A DNA stretch of 64,000 nt from Ambrosia x helenae. Its lineage: Eukaryota; Streptophyta; Magnoliopsida; Asterales; Asteraceae. The DNA lies in assembly GCA_030844895.1 (NCBI GenBank), contig CM061233.1:32953126-33017125 (forward strand), read 5' to 3'. Positions 33,565 to 43,778 of the stretch are shown here, one piece after another. The translations under genes were made by a program, and so were the position numbers. Position 1 is the first letter of the stretch, and each line of letters begins with the position of its first letter. The notes beneath the pieces were generated by a model. That model was not told the DNA's origin. It saw nothing but the letters and a program-made list of their open reading frames with translations, and did not search any database.

Positions 33565-36141
33565 ATGGATCCACATAATACTGGTTCTGCCACCAAACCT
33601 GCCATGCTTGTGAGAAATGAGTACAATATATGGCAGAAAAGAATGGCACACACCTTGTCACAAACCAACACTGGTTGTTGGAGATCTGTGATATATGGTC
33701 CACACAAACCAGTAAACATAAACCTTGAAACAAAAGAAGGGATTCCTAAGGATCCCAAAGACTATACAGATGAAGATTTCCTAAAACTTGAGCTAGATGC
33801 TAAGGCATTCTCTATGTTGGCAATGGCTCTCCCAAATGAAATATACTCTGGCCTTTTACATTGTGAAAGTGCCAAAGAACTTTGGGACTGTCTTAAAGAA
33901 CAGTTTGGAGGAACTGAAGAGGTGATTGCCAACACCAGAGAAATTTTGGCTCAACAATATGAAACATTTGCTTATATTAATGGGGAGACTTTGACACAAC
34001 AATTTGAAAGATTCTCCTCATTAATCTCTGAGCTAAAGTTAAATGGGCAGATCTATACAACAGTATCTATGTTACATAGATTTTTAAGGTCTCTGCCTGA
34101 CAAATGGGAAACTTACTCCATTGTCTTAAGATCCTCACCAGATTTTAGCTCCCTCACTCTTACAAAACTCCATGGGAGATTACTCACTTTTGAAAGAGAA
34201 ATCGATCAAAAGAAGAAATTACAAACTTCTGGTAAAACTGCTGATGACTACCTACCAGGTAGTACAGCACTTTTGGGACAAGATTCACCAACTTGTTCCT
34301 ATGGATCTTATGACAATATTGACATAACCACTGGGATCTCATCAGAAAGATCTTTCCCAGGTTATGACAATGATAACCAAGGTCAAACTGCTGATAATCT
34401 ATGTTTTATCATGGATGATTTGAAAAATTTCAGCAGTGATGACTTGGAAGAAATGGACATACTTCACCAACTGGCCATGCTAAGCATTAAAACTAACAAG
34501 TTTTATAAAAGGTCAGGAAGGAAATTTCCAGGATTGACCAGTAACACAAAAATTGGTTTTGACAAATCTAAACTGAGATGTCACAAGTGTCAGAAGTTGG
34601 GACACTTTGCTAGAGAGTGTAGAAGCTCTAGCTTTAACCAATCACAATCTGGAAATAACTATAACCCCAATTATAATAGGAACAATGGAACTCAAGGGAG
34701 TGCTCATTTTGTACAGGCACAAGCTCCTCAACAGCAATATATGCCTCAAGTACAATATGTTCAAGTGCCTGCTCAACAGATGCAGGGCCAACAATCAATC
34801 CCTCCCTTTCCAGCTGCTCAACTTCCTCCACAGCCTCAACAAACCCCTCAACAAAGCCTCTTTACCTCGGGGTATGTTGACTGGAGCAGTCTCCCATATG
34901 ACACCACAGAGTGTAATCCTGATGCAGACAACAAAGTGTTTGACATCAACTGGGGAGAACCAGACAATGGCAGAAAGAACTTTGCCTTAATGGCATTTGA
35001 AGGCTCTACCTCAAAATCTGCATTGTCTCAGGTATCAAAAGAATCTTTGACAAAACTATGTTCAAACTCTTGCAAAGAAACTTTTGCTCTCATAAGAGAG
35101 ACAAACGTGCACCTACAAGGCAAAGCCAATGATTTAGAAAGAAAATACACACAGATAAAATGTGATTTGGAAAGAAAACTGTGTGCTAAAACAAAAGAGG
35201 TTTCTAAATTAACTGACTCTGCCATTGAAACCCAAGCACAAATCAAAATGATGCTAAATGACCTGGGAGATGTCAGACAAGAGCTTGCTGACACCAGGAT
35301 CACTTGTGAAAAATGGGTTGAATCTTGTAGGGGGTATCAACTACTGCTAAACAAACAAAGTGCTTCAAATGTGAAGTTTGGCATAGGATACCATCATGTT
35401 GAAACACCAACAGATTTTTCTCCCAAAACTACTGAAGATGGGAGAAGAATTGTTTCAAATGAAACTTCTGAAGGGAAAGAATGCACATCTTTCCATGAAA
35501 ACTTTCTAACCAGAAATCCTGGTATTTTTAAAGAAAGTACTTCAGAAGTATATACAAAAACTGACAACAAGCCATCAGTAGTTTCATCTACTTCAGGAGT
35601 TGAGATCCTGAAAACTACTGATGAGCAAAATCTTTTTACAACTGTCAGAAATTTGCCTTCAGAACAAAAACAGAAGGCAAAAGCATGTGAAATTTGTGGC
35701 CTGTTCAACCACAAAACTGAATTTTGTAGATACAGAAAAGGAATTCAGTTCAATCAAAAATTCAAACAACAGGTTGTGGGAAATCAAATCAGAAATGATT
35801 ATGAAAAAGTCTTTAAACCCAAGAAACAACAACCTGAAAACACCTTTTCTCAGAAAAAGATAAAATCTCAACCAAAATCTTTTTCTCAAAATTCCTTGTC
35901 AGTAGTTAGACCAGAATCATCAGCAGTTTCACAAACTGCTGAGATTCAAAATCTAAAGAACATGGTAGAACTACTGATGACCAAGGTTGATGGTGGTCCT
36001 AAAAAGGATACCACCATAGTTCTTCATGAAAAATCCATTGCCAAAAAGACATGGATTTCTCAACCTGGTCAAGAACAAACTGTAACTGTTCCCAAGAGCA
36101 AACCCAAAGCCAAACAGGCTTGGGTTTCCAAATCTAACTAA
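33565..36141 (+). CDS. gag: Gag of element F (858 aa)
   Basis: Nucleocapsid/structural protein. The start at ATG 33565 (MDPHNTGSATKPAM) is the first good ATG 150 bp after the PBS. The N-terminal 230 residues form the plant copia gag core (YNIWQKRMAHTL, LWDCLKEQFGG, LHRFLRSLPDKWETY). Residues about 339-352 form a CCHC knuckle (CHKCQKLGHFAREC), followed by a Gln/Pro-rich stretch. A helical segment (about 500-600, ERKYTQIKCDLERKLCAKTK) is probably a coiled coil. A second CCHC-like knuckle (CEICGLFNHKTEFC) starts near residue 708, followed by a basic tail. Longer than ordinary copia gag, as expected for Sireviruses. The frame is fully open. Pol follows in the -1 frame 12 bases later. Confidence 0.93.
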   Translation: MDPHNTGSATKPAMLVRNEYNIWQKRMAHTLSQTNTGCWRSVIYGPHKPVNINLETKEGIPKDPKDYTDEDFLKLELDAKAFSMLAMALPNEIYSGLLHCESAKELWDCLKEQFGGTEEVIANTREILAQQYETFAYINGETLTQQFERFSSLISELKLNGQIYTTVSMLHRFLRSLPDKWETYSIVLRSSPDFSSLTLTKLHGRLLTFEREIDQKKKLQTSGKTADDYLPGSTALLGQDSPTCSYGSYDNIDITTGISSERSFPGYDNDNQGQTADNLCFIMDDLKNFSSDDLEEMDILHQLAMLSIKTNKFYKRSGRKFPGLTSNTKIGFDKSKLRCHKCQKLGHFARECRSSSFNQSQSGNNYNPNYNRNNGTQGSAHFVQAQAPQQQYMPQVQYVQVPAQQMQGQQSIPPFPAAQLPPQPQQTPQQSLFTSGYVDWSSLPYDTTECNPDADNKVFDINWGEPDNGRKNFALMAFEGSTSKSALSQVSKESLTKLCSNSCKETFALIRETNVHLQGKANDLERKYTQIKCDLERKLCAKTKEVSKLTDSAIETQAQIKMMLNDLGDVRQELADTRITCEKWVESCRGYQLLLNKQSASNVKFGIGYHHVETPTDFSPKTTEDGRRIVSNETSEGKECTSFHENFLTRNPGIFKESTSEVYTKTDNKPSVVSSTSGVEILKTTDEQNLFTTVRNLPSEQKQKAKACEICGLFNHKTEFCRYRKGIQFNQKFKQQVVGNQIRNDYEKVFKPKKQQPENTFSQKKIKSQPKSFSQNSLSVVRPESSAVSQTAEIQNLKNMVELLMTKVDGGPKKDTTIVLHEKSIAKKTWISQPGQEQTVTVPKSKPKAKQAWVSKSN

Positions 36142-36152
36142 TTTGCTTTTAT

Positions 36153-39100
36153 GTGCAGAGAGTTTCCAGGGGCTTGAACAGCATATGGTATGTTGATAGT
36201 GGAGGCTCTATGCACATGACTGGATGCAGATACCTGATAAACAACTTTATCAGCCAAAGAGAAGGATCTGTGTCCTTTGGGAACAATGCCAAGGGATATG
36301 TGCTAGGACATGGCAATGTCTCCTCTGGCAAAATACAGTTTGACAAGGTCAATCTGGTGGAGAACCTTGAATACAACTTGCTAAGTGTGTCACAAATGTG
36401 TGATAAAGGATATTCTTCCTTTTTCACAAAGACAGCTTGCAAGATCATCTCACCAGAAGGCCAGAAGTTGATTGAGAAGATTATAGAAGATCATACTTTG
36501 CTGATTGCCAAAAGATGTGGCAATGTCTATGCAGTGGACATTGAAAAAGACAAAGTATTGAACAACACTGCCTGTTTCTTCTCAAGGGCATCAACTTCAG
36601 AAACAGATCTCTGGCACAGGAGACTTGGCCATGTGAACTTTAAAACCATAAATAAAGTCACAAAAATGGGCTTGGTCAGAGGTCTACCTTTGAAAGTATA
36701 CCAGTGTCAAGAACACTGTGTATCCTGTTTAAAGGGAAAACAGCATAAGTCCTCCTATAAGTCTATTGAAGAATCAAAAACAACTGCATGTCTTCAACTA
36801 CTCCATATGGACTTATTTGGGCCTGTCAAGATCATGAGCCTTGGTAAAAAGAAGTACTGCTTAGTCATCATTGATGACTACTCAAGATTCACATGGGTAT
36901 TCTTCTTATTTTCCAAGGATGAGGCTGCTGAGATCATCAAGTTCTTCATTCTACAAGTAGAGAAACAATATTCTCTATCTGTCAAAACCATTAGAAGTGA
37001 CAATGGGACAGAGTTCAGGAACAAAACTCTGGATGAATTCTGTTTGTCTAAAGGGATTATTAGACAATACAGTGTTCCCAGAACTCCTGAACAAAATGGT
37101 GTAGTAGAAAGGAAGAACAGAACATTGATAGAAGGAGCAAGAACAATGTTAGCTGATTCTGGACTGCCATTGTACTTTTGGGCAGAAGCAGTTAACACAG
37201 CATGTTATGTTCAGAATAGAGTTCTTGTGGTCAAGAGACATTCCAAGACTGCCTATGAAGTTCTTCATGGCATGAAGCCCCTTATCTCCTTTTTCAGGGC
37301 TTTTGGGTGTCAATGTTTCATCTTGAACATCAAGGAATCTATCTCAAAGTTTGCTGCCAAAGTTGACTCAGGTTACTTTCTTGGTTACTCTTCAACTAGA
37401 AAAGCCTACAAGGTTTTTAATTCTCACACCAAGATAGTAGAAGAAACATTGAATGTCAAGTTCAATGAGTCAAAACACACTCTTATTCCAGCACATCCTG
37501 CTGAACTCTTTGACCTTGACAACTTTCACTTTGGACCTGAAAAGGCTGTTACTTCTTCCAAACCTACTTATTATGGTGATCAAAGGTTTGAAGATGAGGA
37601 TCCTGCACCATGGACTCCTCAAACAGTCATTAAGTCAACTACAACACCATCAGAAGTTTTCCAAACTTCTGATCAAACAAATACTGAAGGCCAAACTCAA
37701 ACATCTGCCCCAGCACCTGCAACTACTGAAGAAGCTGCAACTGCTGAACCAGATATCATAGACCTCAGTAGTTTGTTTGAAGAACCAGAGCCACCTACAC
37801 CTGTCAGTGGTTTACAACAACTGATTGAACACAGAGATCATCCACTTGATCAAATCATGGGTGATATAGCTACAGGTGTTCTGACCAGAAACCAGCTCTC
37901 CAACTTTTGCCTATTCTCAGCCTTTATTTCACAGTTGGAACCAAAGAAGTACCAGGAAGCCCTCAAAGACAACAATTGGGTGCAGGCTATGCAAGATGAA
38001 CTACTACAGTTCAACAAGCAACAGGTCTGGGAAATCTGTCCCTTACCTCAAAACAAGCAACCAATTGGTACAAGATGGGTTTTCAGGAACAAACAAGATG
38101 AAGCTGGTATGATAATCAAGAACAAGGCAAGACTGGTAGTTCAAGGGTACTCTCAAGAAGAGGGAATTGACTATGATGAAACCTTTGCTCCAGTTGCAAG
38201 GCTTGAGGCCATCAGGTTATTTCTGGCCTATGCCATTTCCAACAAAATAAAAGTTTATCAAATGGATGTGAAAAGTGCATTTTTATATGGTAAAATCAAG
38301 GAGGAGGTGTATGTCTGTCAGCCACCTGGGTTTGAGGATCCTACTCATCCTGAGTGGGTGTACAGACTGGATAAAGCTCTTTATGGGCTCAAACAGGCTC
38401 CAAGAGCCTGGTATGATACACTCTCCACCTTTTTACTCAAAAATAACTTTACAAGAGGTGCCATTGATAAAACACTTTTCATTAAACATGTTGGAAATCA
38501 TGTCTTACTTGTTCAAATTTATGTTGATGATATCATCTTTGGTTCAACAAACACAAAATTGTGTGATGATTTTAAGAAACTCATGCAATCAAAATTTGAG
38601 ATGAGTACCATGGGAGAACTGCAGTACTTTCTAGGACTGCAGATCAAACAACAAACAAATGGAACTTTTATACATCAATCAAAATATGTTAAAGAATTAT
38701 TGAACAAATTTTCTTTAAATGACTGTAAATCATGTTCCACTCCCATGACACCTATCACACAAGTTGAACCAGATGATCAAGGAAAACAGGTTGATCAAAC
38801 CATGTACAGATGCATGATAGGTTCCCTTTTATACTTAACTGCTTCTAGACCAGATATTATGTTTTCAACATGTGTCTGTGCTAGATATCAATCAGCACCA
38901 AGGGAATCACACCTTATTGCAGTCAAAAGAATTTTTAGATATCTGAAAGGAACTCCAACGCTGGGAATCTGGTATCCTGCTTCAAGCAATACCAAGTTAT
39001 CAGCATTTTCAGATAGTGACTATGCAGGGTGTAAGATGACAAGAAAGTCAACATCTGGTGGTTGTCAATTCCTGGGTAACTGTCTAGTGTCATGGCAATC

Positions 39101-39461
39101 AAAGAAGCAAACATCTGTTGCAACTTCAACTGCTGAAGCTGAATACATTGCAGCTGCAAGTTGTACATCACAGATACAATGGCTCCAATATCAACTTCTT
39201 GATTATGGAATCAAAGAGACCAAGACACCTTTGTTTGTAGACAGCAAATCTGCCATTAGCATCATTCAAAATCCGGTACAGTTCTCAAAAACTAAACATA
39301 TTGAGATCAGGTACCATTTCATAAGAGATTGCTATGAAAAAGGCAAGATTGAGGTGAAGCATGTAGCAACAGCTAATCAGATAGCTGACATCTTCACTAA
39401 GCCCCTTGACACATCAACATTTCAGAAGTTAGTTTCCATGCTTGGAATGCTAAATTTGTAA
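36153..39461 (+). CDS. pol: Pol polyprotein of element F (protease, integrase, RT, RNase H)
   Basis: Open frame of 1102 codons beginning with GTG at 36153; the frame is open from 36138, so true entry is by frameshift, splicing or reinitiation. Protease active site DSGGSMHMT at residue 15. Integrase zinc finger from about residue 154 (LWHRRLGH to CVSCLKGKQH), and DDE core with HMDLFGPV, RSDNGTEFR and EQNGVVERKNRTL. A variable linker follows rich in repeated SEVFQTSD-like sequence. RT carries MDVKSAFLYGKIKEEVYVCQ and catalytic YVDDIIFGS near residue 790. RNase H has DSDYAGCKMTRKSTSG, STAEAEYIAA and ADIFTKPLD, ending 1 kb before ORF3. No internal stop. Order PR-IN-RT-RH defines Ty1/copia. Confidence 0.95.
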   Translation: MQRVSRGLNSIWYVDSGGSMHMTGCRYLINNFISQREGSVSFGNNAKGYVLGHGNVSSGKIQFDKVNLVENLEYNLLSVSQMCDKGYSSFFTKTACKIISPEGQKLIEKIIEDHTLLIAKRCGNVYAVDIEKDKVLNNTACFFSRASTSETDLWHRRLGHVNFKTINKVTKMGLVRGLPLKVYQCQEHCVSCLKGKQHKSSYKSIEESKTTACLQLLHMDLFGPVKIMSLGKKKYCLVIIDDYSRFTWVFFLFSKDEAAEIIKFFILQVEKQYSLSVKTIRSDNGTEFRNKTLDEFCLSKGIIRQYSVPRTPEQNGVVERKNRTLIEGARTMLADSGLPLYFWAEAVNTACYVQNRVLVVKRHSKTAYEVLHGMKPLISFFRAFGCQCFILNIKESISKFAAKVDSGYFLGYSSTRKAYKVFNSHTKIVEETLNVKFNESKHTLIPAHPAELFDLDNFHFGPEKAVTSSKPTYYGDQRFEDEDPAPWTPQTVIKSTTTPSEVFQTSDQTNTEGQTQTSAPAPATTEEAATAEPDIIDLSSLFEEPEPPTPVSGLQQLIEHRDHPLDQIMGDIATGVLTRNQLSNFCLFSAFISQLEPKKYQEALKDNNWVQAMQDELLQFNKQQVWEICPLPQNKQPIGTRWVFRNKQDEAGMIIKNKARLVVQGYSQEEGIDYDETFAPVARLEAIRLFLAYAISNKIKVYQMDVKSAFLYGKIKEEVYVCQPPGFEDPTHPEWVYRLDKALYGLKQAPRAWYDTLSTFLLKNNFTRGAIDKTLFIKHVGNHVLLVQIYVDDIIFGSTNTKLCDDFKKLMQSKFEMSTMGELQYFLGLQIKQQTNGTFIHQSKYVKELLNKFSLNDCKSCSTPMTPITQVEPDDQGKQVDQTMYRCMIGSLLYLTASRPDIMFSTCVCARYQSAPRESHLIAVKRIFRYLKGTPTLGIWYPASSNTKLSAFSDSDYAGCKMTRKSTSGGCQFLGNCLVSWQSKKQTSVATSTAEAEYIAAASCTSQIQWLQYQLLDYGIKETKTPLFVDSKSAISIIQNPVQFSKTKHIEIRYHFIRDCYEKGKIEVKHVATANQIADIFTKPLDTSTFQKLVSMLGMLNL

Positions 39462-40239
39462 GTGTTTATTTTTTTTTTTTTTTTTTTTTTTTTTTTGCAT
39501 ATCAGTTAGAATCCAAGTTAACACTTGATTCTACCCAACTCTACAGCAAACTTCTACATCAATCACTACTGATATGTATCAAAATTTTTCTTTTTCCTTT
39601 TTCCATCCTTGATTCCATCCTGTTTATCATGGTGGAATCAAAATGAAAAATTTATTTTTCCTTTTTCCACCCCTGATTCCATCCTGTTTACCTTGGTGGA
39701 TTTCAGGTTAACCTTTTCCATCTTTTTTCTGGTTTTCACTTACAAATGTCAAAACTCTGAAACAAAACTTCTGAAAAACAAAAACAGTTTGAGAGAAACT
39801 ACTGATGAACAAAAATCATCAGTTTGGGGATAACTTTTTGAAAAAAAAATGTGTAACTTCTGATAAAATAAACTTCAGAAGTTATGAACAAAGTATTTAT
39901 AAAAACATTTCTCATCAGATGTTAAAACTACTGAAGAGAAAATGGGAACTACTGATGAAGTAATCCTTCATCAGCAGTTTAAGTCAAAAGGGCAAATCTG
40001 ACTTTTCCCATCATCAGAGGTTTGACCTAATAAGTTTAAAACCTCTGATAAAGAGATTTTTAACCAAAGGCGGTTTTTAAACTTCTAATAAAGAAGATTC
40101 AAGCGGTTAAAACTTCTAATAAATACCTTTTTCACACACTTATCCTTTTAAACTCACAAAATATCCCTCCTTCTCTCTCAAAACTCTCTCAAAACCTACA
40201 CCTGAAAATTCACTGTTCGATCAAAACACCCAAACCACA
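39462..40239 (+). other. Spacer between pol and ORF3 of element F
   Basis: It begins with a T tract of about 27 (39470-39496). A duplicated 22-bp pyrimidine/GATTCCATCC block follows (about 39606 and 39669), then a dense cluster of ACTTCTGA / CTGATGAA / CTTCAGAAG sites (39750-40100). It ends with a TC-rich leader (CCTTCTCTCTCAAAACTCTC) before the ORF3 ATG. It could hold a promoter, internal ribosome entry or splice acceptor for ORF3. Confidence 0.6.
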
Positions 40240-43200
40240 ATGGATCTTGTTCTAAAACAGGGACACAATCAAAGAGCTTTTCTTGAAAAACAAGAAGGCT
40301 GGTCCCAATACGATGAGATCATTGATCTTGTCGTCAAATCCCAATACTTTACTGCTCTCACAATTAACCCACCAATTCATACTGAAACTCTGAATGAGTT
40401 CTGGGCAAATGCTGAGACGGTTACAATGGGTGGTGAGGTCATTTCCCTTAACTCAAAGATAAAAGGGAAACAACTGACCATCACACCAGCCACACTAGCA
40501 ACAAGACTGGGTCTGGATGATGTAGCTGCCCCTGACCATGTTGCTAACAAAGATATTCATCTAACCATGACTGAGTGTGGTTATCAAGGTACTCTCTCCC
40601 ATGCAACAATATTCAAAAAATATTTTGAACCAAAATACAAACTTTTGTTTCATTATATAATTATGTGTTTGAGTCCAAAAACAGGGTCATATGACCAGAT
40701 GCCCTCCACTTTTCAACCAATATTTCATTCCATTGTGAATGAAACCAAATACAGGGCATCAAAACTGTTTTTCCATGAGTTGGTGTTACATCATAATAAT
40801 ACCAAGAAAAAGTTTTTGTTGTACCCAAGGTTCATTATGCAATGCATAATAGGGGAACTGGGTAATGAGGTGCTTGTGGGAAAAGTTTCAACTTTAAACC
40901 CTTTAACATCACAAGCATACTCAAGACTGAACAAACCGGCTGCCTGGCCAGAAGATGATCAGGGAGAACAACAACAAGTCCCCCTGAAGCCCACATCTTC
41001 CACACCTACACCACCAAAAGCCAAAAAGCCCAAGCCAACAAAAACTGTAACCCACCAACCCAAAAGAAAAGCTGTTCAGGAGGTTGAGATGCCTGAACAT
41101 GCTCTTGAGCATTCTGCTCTTCAAACTGTTGAGACTGAAACACCCTCTCAGTCTCATCCATCTCAAACCCCACCAAGAGCACCCATATCTGTTCATTTCA
41201 AAAGAAAAAGACTTAGAAAAGCATATCAAACACACTCTTCTTTTGAAACTGCTGAACAACAAACTATTGCCCAAACTACTGAACCTTCCCCACAAATTTC
41301 TGAACAAGAGGCAATTGAAATTGCCAAACTTCTCTCTGGGCTAAAAGAGAAGGTCCCATCTGATTATGTCAGTCCCCTACAACCACAACAAACAGGGGAC
41401 ATAACCACAACATCAGACATGGATGTGGACATCTCTAGCCCTATCCCAAGAGATGAGGGTGGACCAGAGTCTTTAAGCCCAAATTTAGAGACTCTTGGGG
41501 CATCTGAGGCTGCTACTACTCAGTTACCACCCAGTGGTGGATCTGAGGACAGAAGTAACATAGCTAAGACCTCAGATGTGGCAACTACTGATGAAGGCTT
41601 AATGCCTGAGGTAGGAAATCCTCAGTACCAAGAAACAGAGGTTCATGAGAGAACTGAGTTGGGCTCAGCTCATGATTTAACTGAGACAGTCCTCTCTGAG
41701 GGCAACATCAGGGATACAGATGATTCCATTAATTTGGATGATGTTTCAAAAACTCCAACTACTGAATTGACGGCACTTTCTGAAGGTCCTGCTGCAAAGG
41801 TATCCAGGCTCAAGAAGCCAGTCACCTCTGCACAGGTTAAAGTCCACTCAATCCCTAAAACCCCTAGAGTGGCATCCTCTGTACAACATGAGGATCTCCC
41901 AAAAACACCCCCTTCACAGCAAATGCCTACCCAATTCCCTGGGCACACAAGCATAGACCTGAACCAGCTATGCAGCCCAGAGGGTCCCCTGTACCACATG
42001 ATGAACACACTCATCAAAAATCACTTCCAAACATATACAGCTGACTTGGAGCTGTCAATCAAGAACCAATTTGGAGTGATCAAGACCAAGATGAACGATC
42101 TGTCAAACAAAATAGACTACAACAGCCAGCAGATTGCTCATCTTCAAGGACACTTCTCCCAACCCTCTGCTTCAAGGGTTAGAATTGATGAATCCAAAAA
42201 GGGGGAGAAGATCAGGGAACCTAAGGAGTCATTCCAAGCCAGAGTAAAGGCACGAGTGGCACTCCTTGAAAGAGATCAGAAAGATCAGGCCAGAAAAGAA
42301 AAATTGGCCAAACAGTTTGGTGTCTCTATTGAAGAAATTGAAGCTGCTGAGAAAGAAGATGAGACCCAAAGTTCTGATGATTCCCTAAGGTGTAATGAAG
42401 AAACTTCTGATTACCAAACTTCTGATGAAGAATCAGAAAGTACTGAAGACAATCCTTCAGTAGCTGACAAACCATCAGCAGTTGTCAGCACATCAGAAGT
42501 CAACACTTCCCAACCTCAAACAACTGAACCTTCCAGAACCACTGCTCCCACTCAACCAACATCTGACCCCATCAGGCCTACATCTGTTACAACAATGACT
42601 GTATTAAACCCTTCTCCCATCTCTCACTCAGCTGAACTATTAGAGAAGAGTTTAATTGCAGCCAACAAGAAGGCCAGAGAAGATCAGATTTGGAAATCTC
42701 TGGAAGAAAGGGATGATTTGGACTTAAGCCATGAAGAAAAACTTCAGGCTTATGCAGCTGAACTACAAAGGCAGGCTAGCCTTGATGAGATTGCTGAACA
42801 GGATAAAAGACAACAACTGGTGTCTTATATCACCAAGAACAGCAAGACCAAAGCCTTTACACTCAAAGGACTCTCTATGCAAGAGCTGACCAGAAGAGCA
42901 CAACTGCTTGCAGACAAAATGGCCACAAGCAAAGAAGGAAAGGCCAAGAGAGCCCAGATAATAGAAGAGCTAGTAGCAGAAGGATATGGTTCAAAAGCCT
43001 CTGTATCCAGATGGAAAGAAGAAAGACTAATGGATACATATAGAAAATATTTGGCTGCCAAGGCTGCAAATCCTGAGAAGTTCCAAACTGCTGATCCTTC
43101 AAGATCAGTAGTTAGAACTTCTGGTGTATCTAGAAGATCTGCTGCTCAGAAGAAGAAGACAGAGGACAATGTCAAAACTGATTTCAAAATGGTACTACTT

Positions 43201-43737
43201 GAGGGAAGCTCAATAGTCCATTCAGATTTTGATATTGAGGAGAAACCTCTGTTAACACAGTTCAGGGATCCTTCCACTTTTGCTTATCAAATACAAAAGA
43301 CCATCACAGAAAAGATGCATACCAAAGTAGTGACTGAACACCATCTCCCAACTGTTCAGATGCCTGGTATGCAACAACATCAACAAGGAAGAGAATCCCA
43401 CCTGAGGCTATCTGAAACTGAAGACATCCAGCACTCAGGACCATCAACCCAAGGGACAAGTCTGGTTCCCTATTCTTCTGACTTTAACAAGTCAAAGATA
43501 CCTATCATCAGATGGTCACTTACTGATAACAACTCAGTACTGTTGACAAGAAGAGACTTCTCAAGCAGGGTTTACAAGAAGATCAGTGATCTGAAGAAAC
43601 TGTCAACACAAGACCTGCTCACAATTCAACATCTAGATCCACAGAGAGGATCTCTGTCTGATGATCTGTACAACCAGCTCAAGAACACCATGTACAAAGA
43701 GATATGGAAGATTGTTCAAGACAGAAGAAACACATAA
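40240..43737 (+). CDS. Third ORF of element F (1165 aa), unknown function
   Basis: Intact frame from ATG 40240 (MDLVLKQGHNQRAF) to 43737, in the env position of Sireviruses. N-terminal about 225 residues look globular (NEFWANAETVTMGG, TLATRLGLDD, FHELVLHHNN, LLYPRFIMQCIIGEL) and resemble the conserved domain seen in many plant retrotransposon-linked proteins. Residues about 240-560 are low-complexity, Pro/Thr/Ser-rich, with a basic patch (KAKKPKPTKTVTHQPKRK) that could be a nuclear signal. The C-terminal half has charged helical segments (about 648-710, 800-864, 880-950), probable coiled coils. I see no signal peptide or membrane segment, so a classical envelope role is doubtful. Conserved openness in a young copy suggests selection; function is unknown. 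Confidence 0.85.
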   Translation: MDLVLKQGHNQRAFLEKQEGWSQYDEIIDLVVKSQYFTALTINPPIHTETLNEFWANAETVTMGGEVISLNSKIKGKQLTITPATLATRLGLDDVAAPDHVANKDIHLTMTECGYQGTLSHATIFKKYFEPKYKLLFHYIIMCLSPKTGSYDQMPSTFQPIFHSIVNETKYRASKLFFHELVLHHNNTKKKFLLYPRFIMQCIIGELGNEVLVGKVSTLNPLTSQAYSRLNKPAAWPEDDQGEQQQVPLKPTSSTPTPPKAKKPKPTKTVTHQPKRKAVQEVEMPEHALEHSALQTVETETPSQSHPSQTPPRAPISVHFKRKRLRKAYQTHSSFETAEQQTIAQTTEPSPQISEQEAIEIAKLLSGLKEKVPSDYVSPLQPQQTGDITTTSDMDVDISSPIPRDEGGPESLSPNLETLGASEAATTQLPPSGGSEDRSNIAKTSDVATTDEGLMPEVGNPQYQETEVHERTELGSAHDLTETVLSEGNIRDTDDSINLDDVSKTPTTELTALSEGPAAKVSRLKKPVTSAQVKVHSIPKTPRVASSVQHEDLPKTPPSQQMPTQFPGHTSIDLNQLCSPEGPLYHMMNTLIKNHFQTYTADLELSIKNQFGVIKTKMNDLSNKIDYNSQQIAHLQGHFSQPSASRVRIDESKKGEKIREPKESFQARVKARVALLERDQKDQARKEKLAKQFGVSIEEIEAAEKEDETQSSDDSLRCNEETSDYQTSDEESESTEDNPSVADKPSAVVSTSEVNTSQPQTTEPSRTTAPTQPTSDPIRPTSVTTMTVLNPSPISHSAELLEKSLIAANKKAREDQIWKSLEERDDLDLSHEEKLQAYAAELQRQASLDEIAEQDKRQQLVSYITKNSKTKAFTLKGLSMQELTRRAQLLADKMATSKEGKAKRAQIIEELVAEGYGSKASVSRWKEERLMDTYRKYLAAKAANPEKFQTADPSRSVVRTSGVSRRSAAQKKKTEDNVKTDFKMVLLEGSSIVHSDFDIEEKPLLTQFRDPSTFAYQIQKTITEKMHTKVVTEHHLPTVQMPGMQQHQQGRESHLRLSETEDIQHSGPSTQGTSLVPYSSDFNKSKIPIIRWSLTDNNSVLLTRRDFSSRVYKKISDLKKLSTQDLLTIQHLDPQRGSLSDDLYNQLKNTMYKEIWKIVQDRRNT

Positions 43738-43767
43738 GGAATTAGTAAGGTTTTGGCTTCATCAATC

Positions 43768-43778
43768 CAGGGGGAGAT
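43768..43778 (+). other. Polypurine tract of element F
   Basis: CAGGGGGAGAT lies directly before the 3' LTR. It is the plus-strand primer site in copia elements. A similar AAGGGGGAGTT occurs inside each LTR (33248-33258). Confidence 0.85.

Noticed and set aside
40240..43737. Calling ORF3 a retroviral-type envelope
   Set aside because: No signal peptide, membrane helix or cleavage-like region is visible; only the position is env-like.
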